DNA of 64,000 nt from Deinococcus hopiensis KR-140 (GCF_900176165.1 NZ_FWWU01000011.1:8001-72000), one strand, 5' to 3'; shown: positions 8,524 through 17,887, counted from the first letter of the stretch. The notes: generated by a model not told the origin, from the sequence alone. A program made the numbers and translations.

Positions 8524-8973
8524 ATGCGCACACCACCGCTGACCTTAGCACAGGCCTGCACCATCATTGACGCGGCGCTCGCCCACGCGAGGCGGGACGG
8601 GCTTGCCCCATTGGTGGTGGTCGTCCTCGATGCGGGTGGGCATCTCATCGCCTGCAAGCGGGAGGACGGGGCAGGGTTCGCGCGCCTGGACCTCGCCCAT
8701 GGCAAGGCCTGGGGTGCGCTGGGAATGGGCTTTGGCAGCCGCGAGCTGGCTGAGCGCGCCGAGCAGTTCCCCACGTTCTTTGCTGCGCTGGCCACCACCA
8801 GCCGCGGACGCATGGTGCCGTCACCGGGCGGCGTGCTGATCGTTGCGGCCGATCAGAGTTGCGTAGGGGCGGTGGGGGTGTCCGGTGACGCGGGCGACCA
8901 CGACGAAGCCTGCGCCATTACGGGCATCGAGGCTATTGGGCTGCGGGCCTCCCCCGGGGTGCTGGAGGGTTGA
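8524..8973 (+). CDS. GlcG/HbpS-family (DUF336) protein
   Basis: A 149-residue protein covering the full DUF336 domain: LTLAQACTIIDAALAHAR, VVVVLDAGGHLIACKRED, KAWGALGMGFGSRELAERA and a Gly-rich end GAVGVSGDAGDHDEACA. Family members include GlcG of the glycolate locus and the haem-binding HbpS, and many stand near oxidoreductases; the ligand is unknown here. It is a single gene with its own -10 box upstream and a long stem-loop 22 bp downstream, so it appears monocistronic. Confidence 0.85.
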   Translation: MRTPPLTLAQACTIIDAALAHARRDGLAPLVVVVLDAGGHLIACKREDGAGFARLDLAHGKAWGALGMGFGSRELAERAEQFPTFFAALATTSRGRMVPSPGGVLIVAADQSCVGAVGVSGDAGDHDEACAITGIEAIGLRASPGVLEG

Positions 8974-8995
8974 CTCAGCACTGCTGGAGGTGTGC

Positions 8996-9038
8996 GAGGA
9001 CACAGGTCAAGGGCGGGCGCACCTTGACCTGTGTCCTC
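8996..9038. terminator. 17-bp perfect stem-loop after the GlcG/HbpS-like gene
   Basis: GAGGACACAGGTCAAGG (8996-9012) pairs perfectly with its complement at 9022-9038 around a 9-nt loop. No T-tract follows. It probably acts as a terminator or mRNA 3' stabiliser for the upstream gene. Confidence 0.6.
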
Positions 9039-9059
9039 CTGCGTCCGGAAGGGGAGTCC

Positions 9060-9580
9060 TCGGCGCCGGCTCACCCTGTGCCTGGTCTACGAGCGGTGGA
9101 TTGAAGCCTCTCCGTTTGCCATTCTGGCTCCGGTGAGGCCGGATGGAGTGGACGCTTCACCACGAGGTGCCCCGGAGGGTGTGTGGCCGTTGCCGATGAA
9201 AAGACCTTGCTGCTCCCGGAACGCCGAGGGAACAACTGCGCGGACAGCTTGCGGAACATCTTCTCCGACCCCCACGCCGCGTTGCTCTTTTTGATTCCTG
9301 GCATAGGCGAGACCCTCCGGGTCAATGGGAGGGCCCGAATCACCCCCCCCGAGTTGCTGAAACGCTCTGCGGTGAAAGGAATACCTCCTCGGTGTGCCGT
9401 GACCATTGAGGTGGATACCGTTTTCTTCCGGTGCGCCCGAGCGATTCACCGCTGTGGCCTCTGGCAACCGCCACGGACCGAGCACCTTGAGAAAGTGCCG
9501 AGTGTGCAGGAGCAATGCTTGCAGCGCTTCCGGGCGGCGCTGTGGACGGCGAGGCCTACGATCTGGCCCTGCTGGAGTGA
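9060..9580 (+). pseudogene. Pyridoxamine 5'-phosphate oxidase-like protein, frameshifted remnant
   Basis: One frame reads SPFAILAPVRPDGVDASPRG to about 9180. The next continues AVADEKTLLLPERRGNNCADSLRNI, LLFLIPGIGETLRVNGRARI and CARAIHRCGLWQPP, and a third ends GGAVDGEAYDLALLE before TGA at 9580. These motifs are characteristic of the MSMEG_1061-type PPOX-like FMN proteins. The N-terminal part is missing and at least two frameshifts are needed, so it cannot give a working protein. Confidence 0.65.
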
Positions 9581-9804
9581 CAACGCTCAACCTTGTACTG
9601 ACCGTTGCGTGTCGTTCACCCATAAGGCCATTCGAGATGAACGAGGACTTCTAAGTATCTATCCACCTGTAAAAATATTCATGTCTAATGGTTGGGAACA
9701 TATTCTTATGGAGAGGGTCAGGGTGGACGAACTGTCAAAGCGGTACGTCCCTTTATCAGGGCAGATGGACGCGAATTCTGGAGTCCATCTGCTGAACTCT
9801 TGGC

Positions 9805-10100
9805 TTCACTTTGAGCAGGGCGAGGGGGAGCAGCATGCTGTTCCCCCTGTCAGACTTGAGCAGGTCACCTCTGCCGCGGTGGTTTACCCGCAGTGTTGAT
9901 GCCCCTGCACCGGTGTTCTCTCGTAGAACCCGGCCGCAGGTCCAACGGCTGATCATCGGCATCCTCCTGGCCCCCGGGAAGCGAGCAGTGACGGCTGCCT
10001 TGAGCGTCTTGGGATTGGCTGAAGATCCTCATTTCGGCACGTACCACCGGATTCTGAACCACATGACGGCAGGAACGTCAGCAGCAAGGTTTGGCCACGG
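9805..10100 (+). pseudogene. IS701-family transposase N-terminal fragment
   Basis: The frame reading VFSRRTRPQVQRLIIGILLA, then GKRAVTAALSVLGLAEDP and TYHRILN matches the start of the broken IS701-type transposase at 56903-58255. The non-coding lead-in (CTGTCAGACTTGAGCA and onward) is also shared. Similarity ends near 10060. Sequence to 10370 contains a frame ending VPTLYHLARSTLYARHQQ that I do not recognise. Confidence 0.65.
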
Positions 10101-10356
10101 CATCCGGCGCAACGTTTTCTCAATCTCCATGCCCGCGTCCCCACTCTCTACCACCTGGCTCGCTCCACGCTCTACGCACGCCACCAACAAGCGGCCGTCA
10201 AGTCCTGGCAAGAGACGGTGTGGCGGGCAGCTTGAAGTTCAGGCCGGCTGTATCCCCCTACAGCCCCTCTGCTTTCTGGACGCCTACCGCTTGCCATACC
10301 GGGCCAGGCGCAAGGGTACCTCCGTCCGGTTCAGCCATCCTCAGGACGGAGTTCGT

Positions 10357-10385
10357 TTGAATGATTAACCAGAATTTTGTATATT
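10357..10385 (+). promoter_or_regulatory. Promoter of the aminotransferase gene (leaderless type)
   Basis: TTGAAT (10357-10362), a 17-bp spacer and TATATT (10380-10385) precede the ATG at 10392 by 6 nt, with no ribosome site between. This fits a leaderless transcript. Confidence 0.6.
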
Positions 10386-10391
10386 CATGCA

Positions 10392-11596
10392 ATGACGCTT
10401 GTCTCTGCACCTCTCGGCGCGTTGATCACTGAAAAGCACCACGACAGCGGTGTGTTTAACAAACAGGATTTTGTCCTTGTGCGGGGAGAAAACACCACCG
10501 TATGGGATGATCAAGGCGGGCCTACCTGGACTTCACGACAGGAGCAGGTGTGGCCTCGGTAGGCCACTGCCACCCTGAAGTTGTACGGGCTATTCAGCAG
10601 CAAGCGGCACAACTCCTCACGGTTGCGCAAACCATTCCCAATGACCGGCGAGCTGAATTCCTGCAGACGCTTACAGGGCTGTTGCCACAAACATTGCAAA
10701 GGGTCTTCCTGTGTAACAGTGGCACTGAAGCGATGGAGGCTGCAAAAAAATTCGCCGTTGCCGCCACGGGCCGGCGAAAGTTCATTTCCATGAAGCGTGG
10801 CTTCAGCGGCCGGAGTCTCGGCGCTTTGGCCCTCACCTGGGAGCCGGCTTACCGCGCACCTTTTAAGGACATCATCGACACAGCCAACGTAGAATTCGTC
10901 TCGTATGGCGATATCCAGGCGCTGGAAGCCGTTATGGACGATACCGTAGCTGCCGTCATACTCGAACCTGTTCAGGGTGAAGGTGGCGTCCGCCCAGGTG
11001 ACGTGGCGTTCATTCAGGCCGCCCGAGCCCTCTCTTCTCGCTGCGGCGCTCTCCTTATTCTCGATGAGATCCAGACGGGCTTCGGGCGGACTGGCAAGAT
11101 GTTCGCCATGGAGCACTTTGGGATTGTGCCCGACGGCATCACGCTGGCGAAAGCGATGGGCGGTGGAGTGCCGATTGGGGCCTTCGCGATGACCGATGAC
11201 GTCGCCTTAAAGATGCCAAAAGGAGGCCACGGCGGAACATTCGGAGGCAACCCACTGGCCATGGCGGCCGGAACGGCCGCGATGCGGGTGATCCAGCGAG
11301 AGCGGTTGCCTGACCAGGCCGCTGAGAAAGGCGCTTACTTTCTGGCACGGTTACGCGCAATCCAAAGCCCCAAAATTCGCGAGGTGCGAGGGCTGGGATT
11401 GATGATAGGAGTGGAACTGAAGGAGAAGGGCGGCCCCTATATCAAAGCGTTGGCTCAACAGGAGGGTGTCTTGGCACTACCAGCGACCTCACTGGTCATC
11501 CGTTTCCTGCCACCTCTCACAGTCGGCTACGACGAGATTGACCGAGTTGTGACAGCGCTCGACCGGGTCTTGAAACGACCGCCAAGCACGCTCTGA
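10392..11596 (+). pseudogene. LysJ/ArgD-type class III aminotransferase, one frameshift
   Basis: The reading frame from 10392 (ITEKHHDSGVFNKQDFVLVRG) breaks near 10525. The frame from about 10526 to 11596 carries the rest: VASVGHCHPEVV, FLCNSGTEAMEAAKKFA, ILDEIQTGFGRTGKMFA and the PLP lysine in ITLAKAMGGGVPIGAF. The start resembles [LysW]-aminoadipate-semialdehyde/acetylornithine transaminases of Deinococcus-Thermus. One extra base in the GGCGGG run near 10527 would give GGAYLDFTTGAGVASVGH and a full protein of about 400 residues. Everything else is well conserved, so recent mutation or a sequencing error is likely. Confidence 0.75.
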
Positions 11597-11758
11597 AAGC
11601 CCTACAGTGGGGAACCGAACCAGGAGGCAAGGCGTCCCACATCCGTCTGCCTACCCGTAGGGCCGCAGTGCCCCTGCCTGTACGCATGGGGGTATAGCAG
11701 TCCAGGCATATGCCGCTTTCCGCCAGCGGGATGACGCCAGCCTCCTCCGGACGCCAGC

Positions 11759-12423
11759 ATGAAATACCCCGTTGCGGCGGGTGGCAGCCTCCTTGGAGCG
11801 CGCCCGGACATCGGCGTCATGAGAGGCCCTCGGCAAACGGGAGACCGCACCCTCAGGGAAGGCCGCCCCTTCGCCACATACAACGGCGCCTTCCACGACA
11901 AATACAACGACGATCAGTTCGAGAAATACCTCGAACAGCTCTTTCCGTACGCGAAGCAGTGTTTCTTCGTGGCGGTTCAGGACGAGCGGGACTGGGCGAC
12001 CACATTCTTCTGGGCTCACGCCCCCGACCTGGGGCACTGGCCGTTTCCGCTCGCGTACGTCGCGCAAACCGGCTGCGCCCCCGATCACGTTTCCTGGGGA
12101 CAGATCAAAGCGTTGTTTCTCGCGGGCAAAGACAACTGGCGAGAAGGTCCTGCGGGTACGCAACTGATTCGTCAGGCCAAGAAGGCCTCTGGGTGCACGT
12201 GGGGCGCGTGAACAGCAAGAAGCGCGTGTTGCATGACGAGCGACTCGGTGTGGGCAGTGTGGATGGAACGCATCTCACGCTTGAAGGGCGAGAGAAAGGG
12301 CTGGAGAACATCTCGGGCTCGCTGGAAGAGGCCAAGGCCCGGCGGGAGATCCGGGAACGGGACGGCGCATTCCGGGCACTGTTGGTGGAGCGTTGCCCGG
12401 AGATCTGGAAAAGATTGGCATGA
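11759..12423 (+). pseudogene. Conserved hypothetical protein with GRVNS motif, one frameshift
   Basis: The first frame (11759 to about 12187) reads RPFATYNGAFHDKYNDDQFE, FPLAYVAQTG and IKALFLAGKDNW. The second (to 12423) continues GLWVHVGRVNSKKRVLHDER and GVGSVDGTHLTLEG. Order and spacing match a family common in actinobacterial and phage genomes with the signature WVHMGRVNS..R...GCDSVDGT.LAF, function unknown. One G added to AAGGCC near 12187 restores the frame. The stop overlaps the next start by ATGA, so the genes were translationally coupled. Confidence 0.6.
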
Positions 12424-12722
12424 CGGTGGTTGCGCTGACCTTCCCAGTGGACATCGATGTCACCGTTGCTCCGGCGCGGCGCGCAGAACAGTCCTCACAC
12501 GACTTGGAGTGGCAGCTTGGCTGCGCTCTCGCCCTGATCCTCGAGGAAGTCGCGCCCGAGGTTCTGGCAGGTGGTCTCGCTGGGGTTGAGGCCAAACTCT
12601 CGCGGGGAAACACCCCGAAAAGGATGGTCCTGATGAATGATCCGCTCTACACGCTGACGCCCGAACGTCGCGAGACTTCAGGTCCAGGCGTAGTGGAAGC
12701 CGTGGAGGCAGGGATGCCCTGA
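12420..12722 (+). CDS. Hypothetical protein, coupled to the upstream GRVNS gene
   Basis: A 100-residue frame begins at the ATG of an ATGA overlap with the preceding stop. It starts MTVVALTFPVDIDVTVAPAR and has no recognised domain, signal peptide or membrane segment. The overlap is the main reason to consider it real. A second weak frame at 12761-12967 ends EEVIAFLPNLFDML and may be a gene tail; it is too short to judge. Confidence 0.4.
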   Translation: MTVVALTFPVDIDVTVAPARRAEQSSHDLEWQLGCALALILEEVAPEVLAGGLAGVEAKLSRGNTPKRMVLMNDPLYTLTPERRETSGPGVVEAVEAGMP

Positions 12723-13008
12723 TCTTCGGTGGTCAGCGTCTGGGCTTCGAGCAATGGGGTATGGCTTCGGCGGGTGGGATAGCAGCATGGGCCTCGCCAG
12801 CACCGCCATTGAGATCGAGGGTACACAGTTCCGGAGACCAAACACCCCTACCGATCACCTGGGGCCTGGCTGATCCAGACAGCCATGAAGAGCGGTCCCT
12901 CCGCACGTTTGCCACAGCGGAGGAGGTCATTGCCTTCCTCCCAAACCTGTTCGACATGCTCCGCTGAGCCGGTTGGTGCACACGCCGGTAGTCCTTCATC
13001 AGCAAGAA

Positions 13009-13902
13009 TCAGGCCAGCTTCTCCCCCGTGTGCAATTCAACCTTCGGGCCATCGAACGTGACCACCGTCACCACCCGGTCCTCGTGGTGCTTGTGCTCCC
13101 ACCGGCTGGCCACGTCAATGCTCACAGGGAGGGTGGAGGTGGCCCGTCCAGCGCTGGACGGGGCGGCTGATTCGGGGCTGGAGCCCTGCTGACGGGGGAC
13201 AAACCCGTGATTATCTTCAGGGTGAGCGTCTCGCCAATCAGGCGGTCGAGGCCCAGTTGCGCGAGCACCTCGAAGCCCCGCCCCCTGGTGTCCAGCGGCA
13301 TGTTGTGCCGGGCAGCGTCCACGGCCTGCTGAATCTCCGCGCCCTTCAAGCAGGGGAGCAGTTCGTGGGGATGCGGGAGGGCGTGGTCTTCGCCAAGTGC
13401 ACCTGGAGTTCGGGTAGACGGCTCTCGTTGCTGCAGAACAACAGCGCACCTGGCGCACGTCGGCTGGATCGCGGGCAGGCCTTGAGGCCAGGACCTCGCG
13501 GGGAATCGGGGTCAGGGTGAGCAAGGCCGCGCCACCCGCCGTGCCCGGAACCTTTTCAGAGACAAAGGGCTGGGACTCTCGTTGCTCACCTTGCCCCTCA
13601 ACCTCAACAGAACCTGTGTGGGGCAAACCTTCGCCGCCTTCCGGCCTCAGGAGAATGTTCGCCGCTTCCTGTGTTTCGGCAACCGCCGCCTGGCCATCAT
13701 CATCCTGAGCGGGAGAGGGAGCGAGCTCCTTGGGGCTTGATGATGTTGGGGTCTTTGCAGGACTCTCTGTTGGACGCTCTGTGTATGGAAGAGCACTTTT
13801 CGTAATTCCCGAGTTATGGTCTGCGTAATTCTCGGATTGTGGTTTCCGTAATTCGGAAATTATGATTTTCGCAATTCCCGTTTTGAGGGCCTGAGGAGTC
13901 AT
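13009..13902 (-). pseudogene. Unrecognised reverse-strand gene containing 23-bp repeats, probably frameshifted
   Basis: The ATG at 13902 follows a GGGGAGGG ribosome site. The first half is acidic and low in complexity (rich in E, A, P, T). Around 13130-13350 a different frame looks more protein-like (KGAEIQQAVDAARHNMPLDT, FEVLAQLGLDRLIGETL), and the last 40 residues of the first frame (SIDVASRWEHKHHEDRVVTV) look real again, which suggests two compensating or uncorrected frameshifts. No family recognised. Its first codons overlap the direct-repeat array at 13801-13892. Confidence 0.4.
13801..13892. repeat. Four tandem 23-bp direct repeats (second iteron-like array)
   Basis: Units begin at 13801, 13824, 13847 and 13870, each starting CGTAATTC or CGCAATTC and followed by a partly conserved 15-nt tail. 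The period of 23 is not a multiple of three, so conservation is not explained by a repeated peptide even though the array lies within a reading frame. This points to a DNA-binding site array, such as a centromere, an operator or a second origin. Confidence 0.7.
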
Positions 13903-14038
13903 CGCCCTCCCCTTCCCTCTGTTCAGGCTTCTCCTCCGTTCCCTTCGCAGGCGGCGGTTGCCGCTGCCCGGCTTGCTGCCGGGTTTCCTGGCTTGGGGCC
14001 GCCTGGGCGACAAGCTCAAGCGGCCCGCCTTCCAAACC

Positions 14039-14245
14039 TTATTCAGGAATGTTCGTGGCCTCCACCATCAGTTCCAGGAACCGGTCCTCATTGATGGCGA
14101 TGTGGGTCGTCGTGTTTCCGTAGGACTTCCATGTCCGGCAGGTGATGATGTCGGGATCTTCGAGCACGAGACGCGCGGCCCAGGCCTCGTGGGGAGTGAG
14201 GCGAACTTTCGCCCACCGGTCGTCGTCTCTTTTCGCCAGCCACAT
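14039..14245 (-). CDS. Hypothetical small protein
   Basis: A 68-residue frame beginning MWLAKRDDDRWAKVRLTPHE and containing TWKSYGNTTTHIAINEDRF. An in-frame stop 14 codons upstream leaves the ATG at 14245 as the only start. No recognised domain. It lies just upstream of the repeat-bearing gene on the same strand and may be co-transcribed. Between 14246 and 14618 no further gene is supported. Confidence 0.4.
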   Translation of the reverse strand: MWLAKRDDDRWAKVRLTPHEAWAARLVLEDPDIITCRTWKSYGNTTTHIAINEDRFLELMVEATNIPE

Positions 14246-14618
14246 GCGGCCTTCGCGTTCGGCGGAGAGCTTGGTGTCACGCTGTTAGGAGGGGAGGCGC
14301 CAGTACAGGGTATTTGCGACATCATGCCGACGGGTTGATCGCTTGGCAACGCTGGGGGGATCTCCCCGATTGACCCAAACCACCTCCGCTCTGACGCGAC
14401 CACAACCACCGACGCACCCTCCCACTTCCCCCGCTTCTCGCGGGGGTTTTCCCCTGGAGGCGCCCAGCGAACGCATGGTTCAGCGTCTTCCGGGTGCGGG
14501 GACATGAGGAATACCGACTTGCTGAGCATTTGAGGTGCGTATAGCTTCTTTCTAAACGGTTCCTCTTAGTACGTTTACAGCGTAATGTATGTTAGTCTAC
14601 CTTCCTTCAGGAGTCCCC

Positions 14619-16679
14619 ATGACCCAGACCCAAACCCCCGCCGAACGCCACGCACAGCTCCGCGCCGAAGTCGCCGAACATAACCGGCGCTACTACGAAG
14701 AGGACGCCCCCATTATCGCGGACTTCGAGTACGACGCCCTGGCCCGTGAACTCCGCGAACTCGAAGCCCTGCACCCCGAACTGGCCGCCCCAGACTCCCC
14801 AGCCCAGACGGTCGGCGGCCGTCCCAGCACGCTGTTTGAAAAAGTCCGGCACCCCACGCCCATGACGAGCCTCGACAACGCCTTCAGCAACGCAGAACTC
14901 GCACACTTTGACGAGAAGGTGGCCCGAGCGCTCAACCTGCCGGTTGGAGATCAGCAATTCGCCTACACCTGTGAACTCAAGATCGACGGTCTGAGCGTCA
15001 ACCTCTATTACGTGGATGGCGTGCTGCAATGGGCGGCTACACGAGGGGACGGAGAAGTCGGAGAGAAGGTCACCGCGAATATCGAGGGTATCCCCGGTAT
15101 TCCTCGCGAACTTCCTGGCTTGAAGGGCGAACTGGAGGTCCGTGGGGAGGTCTACATGAGCAAGCAGGCCTTCCTCGCGTACAACCAGAAGGCGGAGGAG
15201 GAGGGCCGCGCCCTCCTGAAGAATCCCCGGAATGGGGCAGCAGGGGCATTGCGTCAGAAGGACCCGGAGGAAACCCGCCGCCGTGGCCTGGAAGTGATCC
15301 TGTACGCCCTGGGAAAACGCGACAACGTGCCGGTCCGGACACAGTGGGACATCCTGGAGTGGCTGAGAGCCCAAGGGTTTGCGACGAGCGGGTACTCGCG
15401 CCGAGTCACTGGGAGTGAGGCGGCCGCGGCGTACCACGCGGAGATGACGGCCGAGCGCCCGCGCTTGCCGTTCGATGCGGACGGCAGTGTGGTCAAGCTC
15501 GATGATCTGCACTTGCAAGCGGAGGCAGGATTCACGAGCCGTGCCCCGAAGTGGGCGGTTGCGTATAAGTTCCCCGCGGACATAGGAGAAACTGTCGTTG
15601 AGTCGATCACGGTCCAGACGGGCCGCACGGGGAAGCTCACGCCTGTGGCGGAACTCCTGCCCGTGCAGCTGGAAGGCAGCACGGTCGCTCGGGCGACCCT
15701 GCACAATGAGGACTTTATCCGCGGCCTGGACCTGCGTATTGGTGACACCGTTCGCGTGCACAAGTCCGGGGGCATCATCCCTGAAGTGCTGAGTGTGGTC
15801 CTGGAGAAGCGCAAGACCAGCAGTGTGCCCTTTGTTTTCCCGACCCACTGTCCGCGGTGTGGACACGAGGCTGTGCGGCAGGAAGGGGCAGCGGGGACGT
15901 TCTGTACAAATCCTGCTTGCCCAGCGAAGAGCACCCTGCGCGTTCGGTACTTCGCCTCCCGGGATGTCATGGACATCAAGGGGCTGGGGGAACGGCTCGT
16001 CGAGCAACTCGTGGACTCAGGCCTGGTGACAGACCCAGCGGACCTGTACGGACTGACTGCAGAGCAGGTGGAACACCTCGAGATGGGGGAGACCACGACT
16101 GGCGCCGTGCGTAAAGTCGGGCGGAAGAACGCAGAGAAGTTGGTCGCGGAGATTCAGGCGTCCAAGACGCGGGAGCTGTGGCGCTTCATTCGGGCACTGG
16201 GCCTACCGTTCGTGGGGGAAGGGACGAGTACCCGCATCGCCAGGGTGTATGGCAGTCTGCAGGACGTACAAGCGGCTTCGGTTGAGGACTTGGCTCGGAT
16301 TCCGGATGTGGGGCGGCAGACGGCGGAGAGCATCGTGCAGGGTCTGACGGACCCGGATATGCGCGCGTTCATTGAGCGGCTGTTTGCAGCCGGGGTTCAA
16401 CCGGCAGCCAGTGTGGACGTACGGGTGGGAGAACAGCTCGCCGGGTTGACCTTCGTGATCACGGGGACGCTGAGTTGGCCCCGGGATGCGATCAAGTCGC
16501 ACCTGGAAGCGCATGGTGGGCGGGTGAGCGGCAGCGTGACGAAGAAGACGAGTTACCTGATTGCTGGGGAGGACGGCGGCGGGAAGCTGGAGAAGGCGCG
16601 GGCGTTGAAGGTCTCAACGCTGGACGAGGCCGGGCTCAACGATTTGCTTGCCGAGAAAGGCGCGCCCCCCCTGCCCTGA
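14619..16679 (+). CDS. ligA: NAD-dependent DNA ligase LigA
   Basis: A complete 686-residue LigA. In order: NAD-binding Ia region (HNRRYYEEDAPIIADFEYDA); adenylation domain with the nucleophilic lysine in CELKIDGLSVN near residue 117; OB fold; four-cysteine zinc finger (CPRCGH, then CTNPACPAK); helix-hairpin-helix repeats (DIKGLGERLVEQL, RIPDVGRQTAESI); and a C-terminal BRCT domain (GEQLAGLTFVITGTLSWPRD). It seals nicks using NAD+. The ATG at 14619 follows AGGAG by 5 nt. LigA is normally a single chromosomal gene, so a copy beside plasmid replication genes is unusual. Confidence 0.97.
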   Translation: MTQTQTPAERHAQLRAEVAEHNRRYYEEDAPIIADFEYDALARELRELEALHPELAAPDSPAQTVGGRPSTLFEKVRHPTPMTSLDNAFSNAELAHFDEKVARALNLPVGDQQFAYTCELKIDGLSVNLYYVDGVLQWAATRGDGEVGEKVTANIEGIPGIPRELPGLKGELEVRGEVYMSKQAFLAYNQKAEEEGRALLKNPRNGAAGALRQKDPEETRRRGLEVILYALGKRDNVPVRTQWDILEWLRAQGFATSGYSRRVTGSEAAAAYHAEMTAERPRLPFDADGSVVKLDDLHLQAEAGFTSRAPKWAVAYKFPADIGETVVESITVQTGRTGKLTPVAELLPVQLEGSTVARATLHNEDFIRGLDLRIGDTVRVHKSGGIIPEVLSVVLEKRKTSSVPFVFPTHCPRCGHEAVRQEGAAGTFCTNPACPAKSTLRVRYFASRDVMDIKGLGERLVEQLVDSGLVTDPADLYGLTAEQVEHLEMGETTTGAVRKVGRKNAEKLVAEIQASKTRELWRFIRALGLPFVGEGTSTRIARVYGSLQDVQAASVEDLARIPDVGRQTAESIVQGLTDPDMRAFIERLFAAGVQPAASVDVRVGEQLAGLTFVITGTLSWPRDAIKSHLEAHGGRVSGSVTKKTSYLIAGEDGGGKLEKARALKVSTLDEAGLNDLLAEKGAPPLP

Positions 16680-16689
16680 ACTGCACTTC

Positions 16690-16790
16690 AAAGGCCGCAC
16701 CACAGTAAGCAACCCCAGGGATAAATCCGGGGGCTTTGAAAGGCCCCACTTGCTTAGCCGAAGACGGGGCAAGCCCCGGTAAACGATTTC
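16690..16790 (+). other. Structured segment after ligA, terminator or RNA
   Basis: TAAGCAA and TTGCTTA enclose GGGGC-TTTGAAAG-GCCCC, followed by GGGGC-AA-GCCCC at about 16776-16787. Several stacked stems are possible. It may terminate ligA. It also ends just before the IS630 insertion, so it could be a displaced piece of another structured RNA. Confidence 0.4.
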
Positions 16791-16895
16791 TGATACGGAT
16801 TCCGAATAATCAGTTATAATAATGAGATCAGAACGGTTACTTTCCAACACACGGCCGAAGACTTCTGGGGCATCTACGGCCGGAGTAGCTGCGCG

Positions 16896-17366
16896 GTGGA
16901 ACGACGACGCAGTCACCTCCTCGCGTTCCTGGCAGAAGGGAAAAGCGCTGCTGAAGCCCTGAAGCTCACGGGCTACTCGTATCAAGGTGCAGACAAAATC
17001 ATCGACGCGTACCACCAACATGGTCTGGCGGGGCTCAAAGATCAGCGACACCAGAACAGTGGTGCACCGACCCTGCTCAGCGACGCCGAAGTGCTCCTCC
17101 TGGTGCGGACGATTCGTGCAGACACCGCCAGCGGCGGTGTCTGGAATGGTGCACGAGTGCAGTCCTGGGTAAAGCAGGAATTGGAGAAGGACGTGCATCT
17201 GAGCCGCTGTTATGCGTTTTTGGATGCGGTGGGATATAGCCTCCAGGTCCCTCGGCCTCGACATGTCGAGGCCAACCAGGTCACTCAGGAAGCGTTCCAA
17301 AAAAAATCCTCCCAGCCGTGGTCCAAGCAGCTACGGCGCGTACTGAAGCAACTGGACGAGCGGTAG
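16896..17366 (+). CDS. IS630 transposase, first frame (OrfA)
   Basis: A 156-residue helix-turn-helix region (HLLAFLAEGKSAAEALKLTG, then SDAEVLLLVRTIRAD). It begins at GTG 16896; open sequence continues upstream without ATG. Reading FQKK at the A8 run and slipping -1 gives KKILPAVVQ and enters the catalytic frame, so this is probably the N-terminal half of one transposase made by programmed frameshifting. Confidence 0.75.
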   Translation: MERRRSHLLAFLAEGKSAAEALKLTGYSYQGADKIIDAYHQHGLAGLKDQRHQNSGAPTLLSDAEVLLLVRTIRADTASGGVWNGARVQSWVKQELEKDVHLSRCYAFLDAVGYSLQVPRPRHVEANQVTQEAFQKKSSQPWSKQLRRVLKQLDER

Positions 17367-17887
17367 AAGTCTGGTGCATGGATGAACACCGTGTGGGATT
17401 GAAACCCCTCGTCGGCAAACAATGGTCCGAGCGAGGCAAAGCACCGACCGTGCGTGTCCAACACCGGTATGAATGGCTCTATATCAGTGCGTTCGTCTGT
17501 CCTCAGACGGGAGAGAGCCAGTACTGGTTGTTGCCGACGGTCAATACGGCGGCCTTCCAGGCTGTGCTCGATCGCTTTGCCCTCGACACACAGGCTGGAA
17601 AGACGCGGGAGATCATCTTGGTCTTGGATGGTGCGGGGTGGCATGCCACGCCGCAGTTAAAGTGCCCACCGGGCATCGAGCTCGTCTTCTTGCCGCCCTA
17701 CTCCCCAGAGTTGCAACCCGCCGAACGCCTTTGGTCCCTCACCGATGCTCCCTTGAAGAATCGTCACTTCGAAACCCTGGAAGACCTGACCGTGTTGCTT
17801 GCGGAGCAGTGTCGTCGGTTGGAACAGCAGAGGGAGAGAATCCGTTCTCTCACCTTCTTCCATTGGTGGCCTTGCATAACAAATTAA
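17318..17887 (+). CDS. IS630 transposase, catalytic frame (OrfB)
   Basis: Contains the DDE triad of IS630/Tc1-mariner transposases: Asp in VWCMDEHRVGLKP, Asp in ILVLDGAGWHAT and Glu in SPELQPAERLWSL. The frame has no plausible start of its own near the A8 slip site at 17299-17306, in line with expression as an OrfAB fusion. All catalytic residues are intact, so the element could still be active. Confidence 0.8.
   Translation: MVQAATARTEATGRAVEVWCMDEHRVGLKPLVGKQWSERGKAPTVRVQHRYEWLYISAFVCPQTGESQYWLLPTVNTAAFQAVLDRFALDTQAGKTREIILVLDGAGWHATPQLKCPPGIELVFLPPYSPELQPAERLWSLTDAPLKNRHFETLEDLTVLLAEQCRRLEQQRERIRSLTFFHWWPCITN

Noticed and set aside
12761..12967. Forward 68-codon frame ending EEVIAFLPNLFDML
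   Set aside because: The last 30 residues look protein-like but there is no upstream domain, start signal or partner; not enough for a separate gene call.
14607..16007. 466-codon reverse frame opposite ligA
   Set aside because: Antisense shadow of a high-GC gene; no recognisable domain and every ligA motif lies on the other strand.
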